A stretch of DNA of 64,000 nucleotides from an uncultured Slackia sp. (GTDB lineage: Bacteria > Actinomycetota > Coriobacteriia > Coriobacteriales > Eggerthellaceae): assembly GCF_959608125.1 (NCBI RefSeq), contig NZ_CAUHPG010000004.1, forward strand, positions 1 through 64,000, read 5' to 3'. This document shows, one piece after another, positions 43,220 to 51,292 of the stretch. The position numbers and the translations under genes were made by a program. Within the stretch, counting starts at the first letter, position 1; each line of letters opens with the position of its first letter. The notes beneath the pieces were generated by a model that saw only the letters and a program-made list of their open reading frames with translations, had not been told where the DNA came from and ran no database searches.

Positions 43220-44097
43220 CGGTCTCCCCTTCCCTTCGATGCGGGCGCAAGCTCGATCGTCGCGCGACGCATGGCCGAGCAGCCCATGTTGATCGCAAGC
43301 GGCAGCGCGGCGATATGGCACGGCGCCGTTTCGACATGTACATCGAGCGCGAGCGTGCGCCCGCCAAGGGCGCCGGGGCCCATGCCCGTGGCATTGATCG
43401 CGTCGAGCATCTCCTGTTCGAACGCCGCCGCACGCGGATCGGGCGAGCGCTCACCGACAGGGCGCAGCAGCGCCGACTTCGCGAGATGCGCGACCTTGTC
43501 GAACGTCGACCCCACGCCGATGCCCACCACGAGCGGCGGGCAGGCGTTGGCGGCTTTCGCGCACACGCAATCCATGATTTCGTTCACGATGCCTTCGCGA
43601 CCCGCGCCGGGGGCCAGCATGACCACGCGCGAGGCGTTGTCGGAGCCGCCGCCTTTGAGCATCACGTGCACGCGGGCGCCGGGGCGGTCGACGAAATGCA
43701 CGTCGGTGAACGCGGGCGTGTTGTCGCCGGTATTGGCGCGGTCGAATAGCGCATCGCGCACGACGCTCTTGCGCAGACGCGCTTCGTCATAGGCGCGCGC
43801 CACGGCATCGTTCACGAACGCGAACACGTCGCCCGGCACGAGCACATCGGGGCCGGCTTCGAGACAGACCCACACCGTGCCCGTGTCCTGGCACAGCGGC
43901 ACGCGGTCTGCGGCGGCGATACGCGCGTTTTCGATCAGCTGGTCGAGCACGAAAGCGCCGCGCGTCGGGCCCTCGGCCGTGCGGGCCCCTTCGAGCGCCG
44001 CAAGCACATCGCCCGGCAGCTCGCAGGCTATCCGCGGGATAGCCTCGTACACAGCACGAGCAACGTCTTCTTTGGTGATGATTTCGAAAGTATCCAT
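43216..44097 (-). CDS. Class I fumarate hydratase / tartrate dehydratase, alpha subunit
   Basis: This oxygen-sensitive [4Fe-4S] hydratase subunit interconverts fumarate and malate. The 293-residue protein starts MDTFEIITKEDVARAVYEA. Cluster-ligand cysteines lie in VPLCQDTGTVWV, in KAANACPPLVVGIGVGS and in AINMGCSAMRRAT. FTDVHFVDRPG and LKGGGSDNASRV are typical. A TATACT about 20 nt upstream may be the -10. It heads the operon alpha-beta-tmk-holB-ricT. A longer upstream frame is non-coding. Confidence 0.92.
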   Translation of the reverse strand: MDTFEIITKEDVARAVYEAIPRIACELPGDVLAALEGARTAEGPTRGAFVLDQLIENARIAAADRVPLCQDTGTVWVCLEAGPDVLVPGDVFAFVNDAVARAYDEARLRKSVVRDALFDRANTGDNTPAFTDVHFVDRPGARVHVMLKGGGSDNASRVVMLAPGAGREGIVNEIMDCVCAKAANACPPLVVGIGVGSTFDKVAHLAKSALLRPVGERSPDPRAAAFEQEMLDAINATGMGPGALGGRTLALDVHVETAPCHIAALPLAINMGCSAMRRATIELAPASKGRGDR

Positions 44098-44305
44098 AAC
44101 GTAATAGTATACCCGCACGCCGCTTGCAAGCGCCGCCCCTTGCAAGAACCGAACGGTTTTCGCATTACGAAAACGGGATGTCGCGATCGCGAGCATCGGA
44201 AATATAATGTAGAAAGCCTGCGAAGCGCCGCGACCGAACGGACGAATTCCGAGCAGGCGCCTCTTTTCCCGAAAAAAACGACGCGCCCCGCTTCGAGCGA
44301 GAAAG

Positions 44306-45031
44306 ATGAGGACCATGATAGATATCGAAGAATGGAGCGAAGTGCTCCTGGAAAAACTCCGAGCGCACTTCGGCGAGCATCTCGTGTTCGCGGGAATACA
44401 AGGGAGCCGCGCACGAGGCGAAGCCCGAGACGAAAGCGATATCGACTTCGTCGCGGTCTTCGACGCGCTCGACGCGAATACGATCGAACGATATCGCGAA
44501 ATCGTGGCGACGATGGAGCGAAGCGACCTCGCATGCGGCTTCGTCGGCAGTCGAGCAGCCCTTGCCGCATGGCCGCGTCACGAGCTGTTCCAATTCGTCA
44601 ACGACACGAAAGCACTGCACGGATCGCTTCTCGACATCGTCGAAGCTCCGACGGAAAACGAGGCGCGACAGGCCGCCGCGATCGGGGCAGCAGGCCTCTA
44701 TCATGCCGCCTGCCATCTTTGCGCGTTCGATTCGGTGCAAGACCCCGATTCGAGCTACGATGCGGCACAGGCGCTCTTTAAAGAATCGCTCTTCGTCATG
44801 CAAGCCCATTGCGTCGCGCATGGGCTTGGCCGCCCTCGCTCTCGATCAGCAATGACAACGGTCGCAAAAAGCAAGAAATGGTCAGACGAGGAGACTATAC
44901 TGGAACTCTCCTGCAATAACGAAACCCTTCGATCCCACACAATCGACGAACTCTGCGACATCCTCATACAATGGTCGGAACGCATCATCATTGAAAACGG
45001 AGAGCGACAACGCGTATCCTGCATGAAATAG
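44306..45031 (+). CDS. Nucleotidyltransferase-domain protein
   Basis: The 241-residue protein has the polymerase-beta-like nucleotidyltransferase motif FAGIQGSRARGEARDESD followed by IDFVAVF (GS...D-x-D). The C-terminal half is helical and resembles the helical domains of aminoglycoside-type nucleotidyltransferases; the target is unknown. The start could be 44306 or the ATG at 44315. It is a single gene divergent from the fumarase operon, with no HEPN or antitoxin partner beside it. It may be a drug- or small-molecule-modifying enzyme, which is inference. Confidence 0.75.
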   Translation: MRTMIDIEEWSEVLLEKLRAHFGEHLVFAGIQGSRARGEARDESDIDFVAVFDALDANTIERYREIVATMERSDLACGFVGSRAALAAWPRHELFQFVNDTKALHGSLLDIVEAPTENEARQAAAIGAAGLYHAACHLCAFDSVQDPDSSYDAAQALFKESLFVMQAHCVAHGLGRPRSRSAMTTVAKSKKWSDEETILELSCNNETLRSHTIDELCDILIQWSERIIIENGERQRVSCMK

Positions 45032-45152
45032 GGCGCGTCCACGCAAGCTCTCTCTGAGAAACCCGCATGAACGCGCCTCTTGCCGCCGCGACGCGAGGCC
45101 CGCGTTCGATCACGCGTTCACGCATCGCTTCTACCGGCCACATCGACGCAAA

Positions 45153-45545
45153 TCAATCGAGCAGCGTCGTACCGTAGGAATTATCGATCGCGCAAAGCCA
45201 TCCCCCGTCGACTTTGCGGTAGACGTAGGTTGCCCTGCGGTCCATGCTATATTCGGAATCCTGCTTGTTATCGGCATCAAGCAGGGTCTGGGAAAGAACG
45301 AGCACCGTATCGCCCGCTTCAATCATCTGCATCTTGCCTTGCGTCGGCACAACGCTATTGTCGAAATATGCCGCGATCTTGATAAACGCCTCTTTGATAG
45401 CCTGTTTGCCCCGAACCTCGAGGCCGGGGCGCACCACCAACACGGCATCGTCGGTATAGAATTCCTTCAAATCGTCGAAACGCTCTTATTTTATCGCCTT
45501 ATCTGCGGCATCAATCAGTTCGCGGATTTTCTCGCGTTCCGTCAC
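45153..45545 (-). pseudogene. SnoaL/SgcJ-like domain protein interrupted by an in-frame TAA
   Basis: The minus strand from GTG 45545 reads VTEREKIRELIDAADKAIK, then a TAA at 45486-45488. It continues in the same frame with ERFDDLKEFYTDDAVLVV to a stop at 45153. The two parts together form a normal small NTF2/SnoaL-like (DUF4440-type) protein of about 130 residues, with GWLCAIDNSYG near the end. TAA is neither a selenocysteine nor a pyrrolysine codon, so this is most simply a recent nonsense mutation. Alternatively a shorter protein starts inside. GAAGGGG lies upstream of the GTG. It follows nanE on the same strand. Confidence 0.7.
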
Positions 45546-45579
45546 TGGAGCACGCCCCTTCCTTCTCTCTTCCATTCGC

Positions 45580-46248
45580 CTACGCCATGGCGCTGCAGAA
45601 CCAGCCCGTGATGCTCGTGGGATGCGTGATGGCGGTGCCGACGACCACGGCGAACGCGCCCGCCTCGAGCGCCTCGCGCGCCTGCGCAGGCGTATGGACG
45701 CGGCCCTCGCAGAACACGGGGATATCGCCTGCGACCGCGACGGCCTCGCGCACGAAGTCGAGGTCGGGGCCCTCGGTCTTCTCGCGGCCGGGAGCATAGC
45801 CCGCCATCGTGGTGGAGACGATGTCGACGCCTGCGGCGACCGCGCGGCGCACGTCGTCCATGCAAGCGCAGTCGGCCATGATCAGCGTCTCGCCGCGCAC
45901 GGCCTCGACGGTGTCTTCGAACGTGGTGCCGTCGGGACGCAGGCGGCCCGTCGCGTCGATCGCGACGATATCGGAGCCGGCGGAGATGCAGGCGCGCGCA
46001 TGGCGGGCGGACGGCGTGATATAAACGCCCTCGTGGCCCTCTTTCCACAGACCGATGACGGGGATCTCGACGCGGCCCTTGATGGCGGCGATGTCGGAGA
46101 GGCCCTGGCAACGGATGGCCGCGGCGCCGCCCAACTCGGCCGCACGGGCGATCTGGGCCATGGTCTCGGGATGGCGCATGGGCTCGCCCATGTAGGCCTG
46201 GCAGCTCACGATGAGCTTGCCCTTCAACTGTTCGATGATGGGATCCAT
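45580..46248 (-). CDS. nanE: N-acetylmannosamine-6-phosphate 2-epimerase
   Basis: NanE converts ManNAc-6-P to GlcNAc-6-P in sialic-acid catabolism. The 222-residue TIM barrel has LIVSCQAYMGEPMRHPETM, GAAAIRCQGLSDIAAIK, PVIGLWKEGHEGVYITP, DIVAIDATGRLRPDG, ADCACMDDVRRA and VSTTMAGYAPG, all family hallmarks including the catalytic Lys and Glu regions. It lies 2 nt after nanK, with AAGGAT upstream. Confidence 0.95.
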   Translation of the reverse strand: MDPIIEQLKGKLIVSCQAYMGEPMRHPETMAQIARAAELGGAAAIRCQGLSDIAAIKGRVEIPVIGLWKEGHEGVYITPSARHARACISAGSDIVAIDATGRLRPDGTTFEDTVEAVRGETLIMADCACMDDVRRAVAAGVDIVSTTMAGYAPGREKTEGPDLDFVREAVAVAGDIPVFCEGRVHTPAQAREALEAGAFAVVVGTAITHPTSITGWFCSAMA

Positions 46249-46250
46249 CT

Positions 46251-47174
46251 CTATCCTTCCAAAGAATCCAGCAGGTTTTCGGCCGCGCCGACCAGAGGCG
46301 CGGCGTCGCCGAGCGACGCATCCAGCACGGGAAGACCGGCGAGCACGTCGGGAGCATGCTCCACATAGGCGGCGAGCAGCGCGTCGCGCCAGATGGGGCC
46401 GGCCTTGACGACCGAGCCCGACACCACGGCCATTTCAGGGTCGAGCATGTTCGCCCACCCCGCGAGCGCGATTCCGAGCGCGCGACCGGCATTCTGGATG
46501 ACCTCGCGCGCGGCAGGCTCGCCCTCGTTGGCGCGGGCGGAGATTTCGGCGCCGCTCAGATGCAGGCCCGTGGCGGCTTCGTAGCGGGCCTCGATGCCGC
46601 TTCCCGCCGCCACGGATTCGAGATTGCCGTCACCTGCGCGCAGCGTATTCGGCGTCGCGCCGATTTCTCCCGCAAAGCCGTGCGCGCCGCGCAGGATGCG
46701 GCCGCCAACGATGATGCCGCCGCCGAGGCCCGTTCCCGGCGCCATCACGATGCAGGTCCGGGCGCCGCGTGCGGCTCCCCAGCGGGCCTCGCCCAAGGCA
46801 TGAGATTGCACGTCGCCCAGCACGGCGGCGGGCATGTCGAATTCGGCCTTCAGGCGGGCAGCGACGGGTCGGCCCGTCCAACCCGGCATGATTTCGTTCG
46901 CATAGGCGATCGAGCCGTCGCGAGCGTCCACGCGACCCGCCGTGCCCACGCCGATGCCGACAAGGGACGCCTCATCATCCAAGAAGGCCTTCATATCGGC
47001 CACGATACCGACGATGCGGTCGAGCACCGCCTCGCCGCCTTCCTGAGCGCACGTGGCGACGCTGCGCTTGCCCTCCACGACAGGCTGCTCGCCTTCGCGC
47101 TCGTAACGTACGGCCGCGCAGGCGATTTTCGTGCCGCCGACGTCGACGGCGATCACGGTGGACGGGTATTTCAT
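46251..47174 (-). CDS. nanK: ROK-family sugar kinase, probable N-acetylmannosamine kinase
   Basis: It probably phosphorylates ManNAc to ManNAc-6-P. The start at 47174 (MKYPSTVIAVDVGGTK) has GGAGG upstream. ROK motifs are AVDVGGTKIACAAV, GIGVGTAGRVDARDG, NEIMPGWTGRPV and GTGLGGGIIVGGRILRGAHG. The usual ROK zinc cysteines (CxCGxxGC) after GHxx are absent; this position reads GEIGATPNTLRAGDGNLES. The product is 307 residues. Specificity rests on the neighbouring nanE and the aldolase. Confidence 0.88.
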   Translation of the reverse strand: MKYPSTVIAVDVGGTKIACAAVRYEREGEQPVVEGKRSVATCAQEGGEAVLDRIVGIVADMKAFLDDEASLVGIGVGTAGRVDARDGSIAYANEIMPGWTGRPVAARLKAEFDMPAAVLGDVQSHALGEARWGAARGARTCIVMAPGTGLGGGIIVGGRILRGAHGFAGEIGATPNTLRAGDGNLESVAAGSGIEARYEAATGLHLSGAEISARANEGEPAAREVIQNAGRALGIALAGWANMLDPEMAVVSGSVVKAGPIWRDALLAAYVEHAPDVLAGLPVLDASLGDAAPLVGAAENLLDSLEG

Positions 47175-47276
47175 CGTTTCCTCCGAATAACGACTCGAAA
47201 CGCGGCCGCAGGGTATCGCGGCCGCCCGACACGGTGCGCGCAGCGATGCATGCGCCGCTTCAGCACGCGCCCCAAA

Positions 47277-47304
47277 CAAAAAGCGCCGCCCGCAAGGACG
47301 GCGC
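47277..47304 (-). terminator. Terminator after the NanA-like gene
   Basis: The stem GCGCCG...CGGCGC is followed by TTTTT on the minus strand, 15 nt after the NanA-like stop and before nanK. It would reduce read-through into nanKE. Confidence 0.7.
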
Positions 47305-47318
47305 GATGAGGCAACGGC

Positions 47319-48239
47319 TTAGAGCATGCCCGCGCGATCGAGCACGGCGCGAATGGCCTCGACATCTTCGCCTTCGAGCTTCTGGACGGGCTCGCGCATC
47401 TGGTTCGTGTTGAACACGCCCATCTGCCACAGAGCGGTCTTGAACGCACCGACGCCGGCACCGAAGCCGACGGTCGCCTTGACCACGCGGGTCACGAACA
47501 TCAGGCGTGCAAGGTAGTCCTGAATCTCGCGGACCTTGTCCCAGTCGCCCGCCTGAGCGGCGCGCCACTGCTCGACATAGCTGTGGGGATCGATGTTTGC
47601 CAGGCCCGGGACGGAACCGTCGGCGCCGGACATGTACGCGCCGTCGACGACGACCTCATGACCGGTGAACACCTGCAGCGGGTGGCCGGCGTCTTCGTTC
47701 TCGAGGCAGAGCCAACGGAACGCGACGTCGTCGCCCGAGGAGTCCTTGACGCCCTGGATGACGCCGTCGGTGCCCAGACGGACGAGCATCGTGGGGTCGA
47801 GCTTGGTGTGGACGCAAGCAGGCAGGTCGTACGCGAACAGAGGAAGGTCGGTGTGCTCGCGGATAGCGCGGAAGTGACGCTCGGTCTCCTTCGGGCCGCC
47901 GAGGGCGTAGAAGGGCGCGGTTGCGACCAGGCCGTCGACGCCGTAGCCCGTGGCGCGCTTGGCCTGATCGACCACGCGCAGGGTCTCCATGTCGATGATG
48001 CCGGCGAGAACGGGCACGCGACCATGCACCATAGCCACGGCCTCCTGCAGCACGTGGTAGCGCTGCGCGTCGGTGAGGAAGGCGACCTCGCCGCTGGAAC
48101 CCAGGAAGAACAGGCCGTCGACGCCCGCGTCGATCATACGGTTGATCGAGCGTTCGAGAGCCTCCAGGTCGAGCGTGCGTTCCTCGGTCAGCGGGATGAC
48201 GACCGGAGGAATAACACCGTGGAATTGGATGTCAGTCAT
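47319..48239 (-). CDS. DapA/NanA-family aldolase, probable N-acetylneuraminate lyase
   Basis: This (beta/alpha)8 class I aldolase is expected to split N-acetylneuraminate into ManNAc and pyruvate. The 306-residue protein has GLFFLGSSGEVAFLT (carboxylate-binding GxSGE), the Tyr in FAYDLPACV and the Schiff-base Lys in GVKDSSGDD. The YDLPA and KDSSGD motifs differ from the textbook lyase (YNIPA, K-x-TS) and resemble other DHDPS-family branches, so the substrate is assigned from context with nanK, nanE and the transporter. It has its own promoter. Confidence 0.82.
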   Translation of the reverse strand: MTDIQFHGVIPPVVIPLTEERTLDLEALERSINRMIDAGVDGLFFLGSSGEVAFLTDAQRYHVLQEAVAMVHGRVPVLAGIIDMETLRVVDQAKRATGYGVDGLVATAPFYALGGPKETERHFRAIREHTDLPLFAYDLPACVHTKLDPTMLVRLGTDGVIQGVKDSSGDDVAFRWLCLENEDAGHPLQVFTGHEVVVDGAYMSGADGSVPGLANIDPHSYVEQWRAAQAGDWDKVREIQDYLARLMFVTRVVKATVGFGAGVGAFKTALWQMGVFNTNQMREPVQKLEGEDVEAIRAVLDRAGML

Positions 48240-48279
48240 GAGTGATTACCTCTACTCTTCGGTTTGCATAAACAACGAA

Positions 48280-48308
48280 ACTATATGGCCCGAGGCGCAA
48301 AGCGTCAA
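48280..48308 (-). promoter_or_regulatory. Promoter of the NanA-like gene
   Basis: TTGACG (48303-48308), a 17-nt spacer and TATAGT (48280-48285) lie on the minus strand, about 40 nt before the start codon. Confidence 0.75.
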
Positions 48309-48381
48309 GGAGGCGCAAGACCCTATACAAAATGCACGTCCTTCGCCATCCGAAAAAACGCCCCTCATGCGGGAAAACGAA

Positions 48382-48405
48382 GAGACCCGGCCGAAGCCGG
48401 GTCTC
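48382..48405 (-). terminator. Terminator after the second ATPase gene
   Basis: A perfect 10-bp stem with CGAA loop (48382-48391 with 48396-48405) is followed by TTCGTTTTC on the minus strand, 20 nt after the transporter operon. Confidence 0.8.
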
Positions 48406-48425
48406 CTGAAAGCTGCGAAGCGACG

Positions 48426-49271
48426 CTACGCGCCCAGATCGGGGTGAAGCAGCGAAGGCGCTGCGCCCAGAAGCAGACGGGTATAGTCGTCCTTGGGGTT
48501 CTCGAACACCTCGGACGCCTTGCCCTGCTCGACGGCCTGGCCGCCGTTCATGACGATGATGCGGTCGGAGATGTAGCGGACCGTCTGAATGTCATGGCTG
48601 ATGAATACCATGGACAGACCGAGCTCCTTCTTCAAGTCGGACAGCAGATTCAAGATCTGCGCGCGAACCGACACGTCGAGGGCGCTCGTGGGCTCGTCGG
48701 CGATGATCGCGTCGGGCTTGAGTGAAAGCGCGCGAGCGATGGCCACGCGCTGGCGCTGGCCGCCGGAAAGCTGTCCCGGCAGCGCGGCGAGTACCGAGCT
48801 GGGCAGACCGACCATTTCGATCAGCTCCTTCACGCGGGCCTCGCGCTCGTCCTTGGTGCCCACCTTGTGGACGTTCATGGGGTCCATAAGCTGGTCATGG
48901 ACCGACATGCGCGCGTTCAGCGCGGTGGCGGGGTCCTGGAAGACCACCGAAATCACGCGGCCGATCGTCTTGCGCTGGTCGGCCGTGCGCTTGGTCACGT
49001 CGATGCCCTTGAAGAACACGCGGCCGGACGTGGGAGCCTGCAGGCCGCACATGACGTTGGCGGTGGTGGACTTGCCGCAGCCGGACTCGCCCACGATGCC
49101 GATCGTCTCGCCGGGCATCAGCTTCAGCGTAAGGCCGTTGACCGCGTGCACCTTGTTCGGATGCAGAATCGAGCCCGTACGCGTCTTGAACACCACATGG
49201 ATATCGTCGAGGAAGATGATGGGGGTCTGCTCGCCCGCCGCAACCGCGGCGTTGCTCTTGGTTTCAGTCAT
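48426..49271 (-). CDS. Peptide-family ABC transporter ATP-binding protein (OppF/SatD-like)
   Basis: This is the second ATPase of a PepT-family importer. The 281-residue protein has Walker A GIVGESGCGKSTTANVMCG, signature PGQLSGGQRQRVAIARAL, Walker B DAIIADEPTSALDVS and switch His in VFISHDIQTV. The family's C-terminal ENPKDDYTRLLL tail is present. It shares one base with the stop of the permease-ATPase fusion upstream (TAATG). Co-location with nan genes suggests sialic acid as substrate, as for SatABCD of Haemophilus ducreyi. Confidence 0.92.
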   Translation of the reverse strand: MTETKSNAAVAAGEQTPIIFLDDIHVVFKTRTGSILHPNKVHAVNGLTLKLMPGETIGIVGESGCGKSTTANVMCGLQAPTSGRVFFKGIDVTKRTADQRKTIGRVISVVFQDPATALNARMSVHDQLMDPMNVHKVGTKDEREARVKELIEMVGLPSSVLAALPGQLSGGQRQRVAIARALSLKPDAIIADEPTSALDVSVRAQILNLLSDLKKELGLSMVFISHDIQTVRYISDRIIVMNGGQAVEQGKASEVFENPKDDYTRLLLGAAPSLLHPDLGA

Positions 49272-51289
49272 TACTGCACACCTCCGTACGGCTTGAGGCC
49301 GAGACGCTTCATTTCCTCGTCAGGCAGCTCGGCGTACCAATGGTTCGAGTCGCCGTCTTGCTTGAGCACCGGGCGCACGTCGGAAACGGCGTCGGGGTGG
49401 CTCGAACGCGGCGTGAAGCGGTCGCCCTTCGGGAAGTCGGCGGGGCTGGGAACCGAGCCGGGAACCTGATGCAGGCGACCGGAACCGGCCTCGATGGAAA
49501 GCACCGAGCCCAGAAGACCGCGCGTGTACTCGTGAATCGGGTTGGTGAGGATGTCGCGCACCGAGCCCTGCTCCACGATCTGGCCTGCGTACATGACGGT
49601 GATCGAGTTGGCCACCTCGGCGACGAGCGCGAGGTCGTGGCTGACGAACACCATGGCGAAGCCGAGTTCTTCCTGCAGTTTGTTGAGCAGGTCGACGACC
49701 TGCTTCTGGACCGTCACGTCGAGAGCCGTGGTGGGCTCGTCGGCGATGATGACCTTCGGGTCGCGGGTCAGAGCCATTGCAATCAGGACGCGCTGGCGCT
49801 GGCCGCCGGAAAGCTCGTGCGGATACGAGTCGAGCGTACGCTTCGGGTCGAGGCCGACCAGCTCGAGCAGTTCCTCGGCGGTACGGGTGCCGCCGCGCTT
49901 GGTGAGCTGCTTCATCTGGGAGCGGATCAGCATGGACGGGTTGAGCGAGGACAGAGCATCCTGGTAGATCATCGCGATTTCGCGACCGCGCAGGGTGTTC
50001 ATCTCCTTCTGGGACATTTCCAGAAGGTTTTTGCCCTTATAGAGCACCTCGCCGGAGATTTCCGCCTTGGGGTCGATCAGACCCATGATGGTCAGCGACG
50101 TGATGGACTTGCCGCAGCCGGACTCGCCGACCAGGCCCATGGTCTGATGCGGACGGACCTTGAAGCTCACGTTGTCGACGACGTTGACGTCGCCGTGGCG
50201 CGGGAACTTGATGCAGAGGTTCTTCACCTCGAGGATGGGCTCGTCGTCGGTATGGGACTCGGCGCGATCGGTGCGCTTGCTCTCGATTTCCTTCAACGCG
50301 GCCAGACGCTCCTTGAGGGACTCGGCCTGAGCCTCGTAAGCGAGCACGGGGTTGGCGACCAGGCGGTCGGCCTCGCGGTCGCTATTGAGGTTGGAGTCGC
50401 TCGCCTTGATGGCTGCCTTGGGTGCGGCGGCCATGGCGTCGGTCATGCCCTCGGAAAGAATGTTCAAGCACAAAACCGTGATCATGATGGCGAGACCTGG
50501 GAACAGCGCCTGCCACCAGCGGCCGGACAGAACGCCGCCGCGCGCGTCGGCAAGGATGTTGCCCCACGTCGGCGTAGGCTCGGGAATACCCGCGCTGATG
50601 AAGGCGAGCGATGCCTCGAAGACGATGGCGTCGGCCACGAGCACGATGGTGAACACCATGACCGGAGCGATGCAGTTGCGAACGACGTGCTTGATAAGAA
50701 TCCACGGAGCACGGGCGCCGGAAACCACGACGGCACGCACGTAGTCCTGATTGTACTCGCTGACGATGTTCGCACGCACGATGCGGGCGATCTGCGGGAT
50801 ATAGAGGAAGCCGATAGCGAAGATCAGCGACGGCAGGTTCGTTCCGAACACCACGACGAAGGTGGCGGCCAGAGCGATGCCTGGGAAGGACATGACGACA
50901 TCGAGGATGCGCATGATCACTTCGGAGACCCACTTGCGCGAAACAGCGGCAAGTGCACCGATGATTGAACCGCAGATAAGCGCGAAGCCGGTGGCGCCAA
51001 GGCCGATGACGAGCGAATAACGAGCGCCGTACATCATGCGCGACAGAACGTCACGGCCCTTGTCGTCGGTGCCGAAGAGGAACTGCGCGTCAGGAGCCTG
51101 ACGGGCGGTGAAGATCTCGAGCGGATTGTGCGGCGCGATAAAGTTGGCCAGCGCTGCGATCAGCACGATGATGACGAGAACGATGAGGGAGATGCGGGCG
51201 CCGATGCTCATAGCCTTCCAACGGCGGAAGTGCACCTTGCCTGCACTCGACTCCATAGTCTCGGTGAGATTTTTCCTAAGCTGAACCAT
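49271..51289 (-). CDS. Fused ABC permease + ATPase (OppC-OppD / SatC-like)
   Basis: The 672-residue single chain has two domains. Residues about 1-300 are an OppC-type permease with an N-terminal helix, LFGTDDKGRDVLSRMMYGAR, the EAA loop (DYVRAVVVSGARAPW) and about six helices. Residues about 350-590 are an OppD-type ATPase with GLVGESGCGKSITSLTIMG, SYPHELSGGQRQRVLIAMAL, KVIIADEPTTALDVT and FVSHDLALV. A linker of about 50 charged residues joins them. The C-terminal extension (about 70 residues, HQVPGSVPSPADFPKGDRF) fits the OppD tail. Such fusions exist in this transporter family. It lies 3 nt after the OppB-like gene. Confidence 0.92.
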   Translation of the reverse strand: MVQLRKNLTETMESSAGKVHFRRWKAMSIGARISLIVLVIIVLIAALANFIAPHNPLEIFTARQAPDAQFLFGTDDKGRDVLSRMMYGARYSLVIGLGATGFALICGSIIGALAAVSRKWVSEVIMRILDVVMSFPGIALAATFVVVFGTNLPSLIFAIGFLYIPQIARIVRANIVSEYNQDYVRAVVVSGARAPWILIKHVVRNCIAPVMVFTIVLVADAIVFEASLAFISAGIPEPTPTWGNILADARGGVLSGRWWQALFPGLAIMITVLCLNILSEGMTDAMAAAPKAAIKASDSNLNSDREADRLVANPVLAYEAQAESLKERLAALKEIESKRTDRAESHTDDEPILEVKNLCIKFPRHGDVNVVDNVSFKVRPHQTMGLVGESGCGKSITSLTIMGLIDPKAEISGEVLYKGKNLLEMSQKEMNTLRGREIAMIYQDALSSLNPSMLIRSQMKQLTKRGGTRTAEELLELVGLDPKRTLDSYPHELSGGQRQRVLIAMALTRDPKVIIADEPTTALDVTVQKQVVDLLNKLQEELGFAMVFVSHDLALVAEVANSITVMYAGQIVEQGSVRDILTNPIHEYTRGLLGSVLSIEAGSGRLHQVPGSVPSPADFPKGDRFTPRSSHPDAVSDVRPVLKQDGDSNHWYAELPDEEMKRLGLKPYGGVQ

Positions 51290-51292
51290 ACG

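Noticed and set aside
45040..45150. Possible terminator after the nucleotidyltransferase gene
   Set aside because: GGCGCGT/ACGCGCC arms exist but the loop is nearly 40 nt and there is no T-run.
45486..45488. Recoding of the in-frame stop as an unusual amino acid
   Set aside because: The codon is TAA; selenocysteine uses TGA and pyrrolysine uses TAG. A nonsense mutation is simpler.
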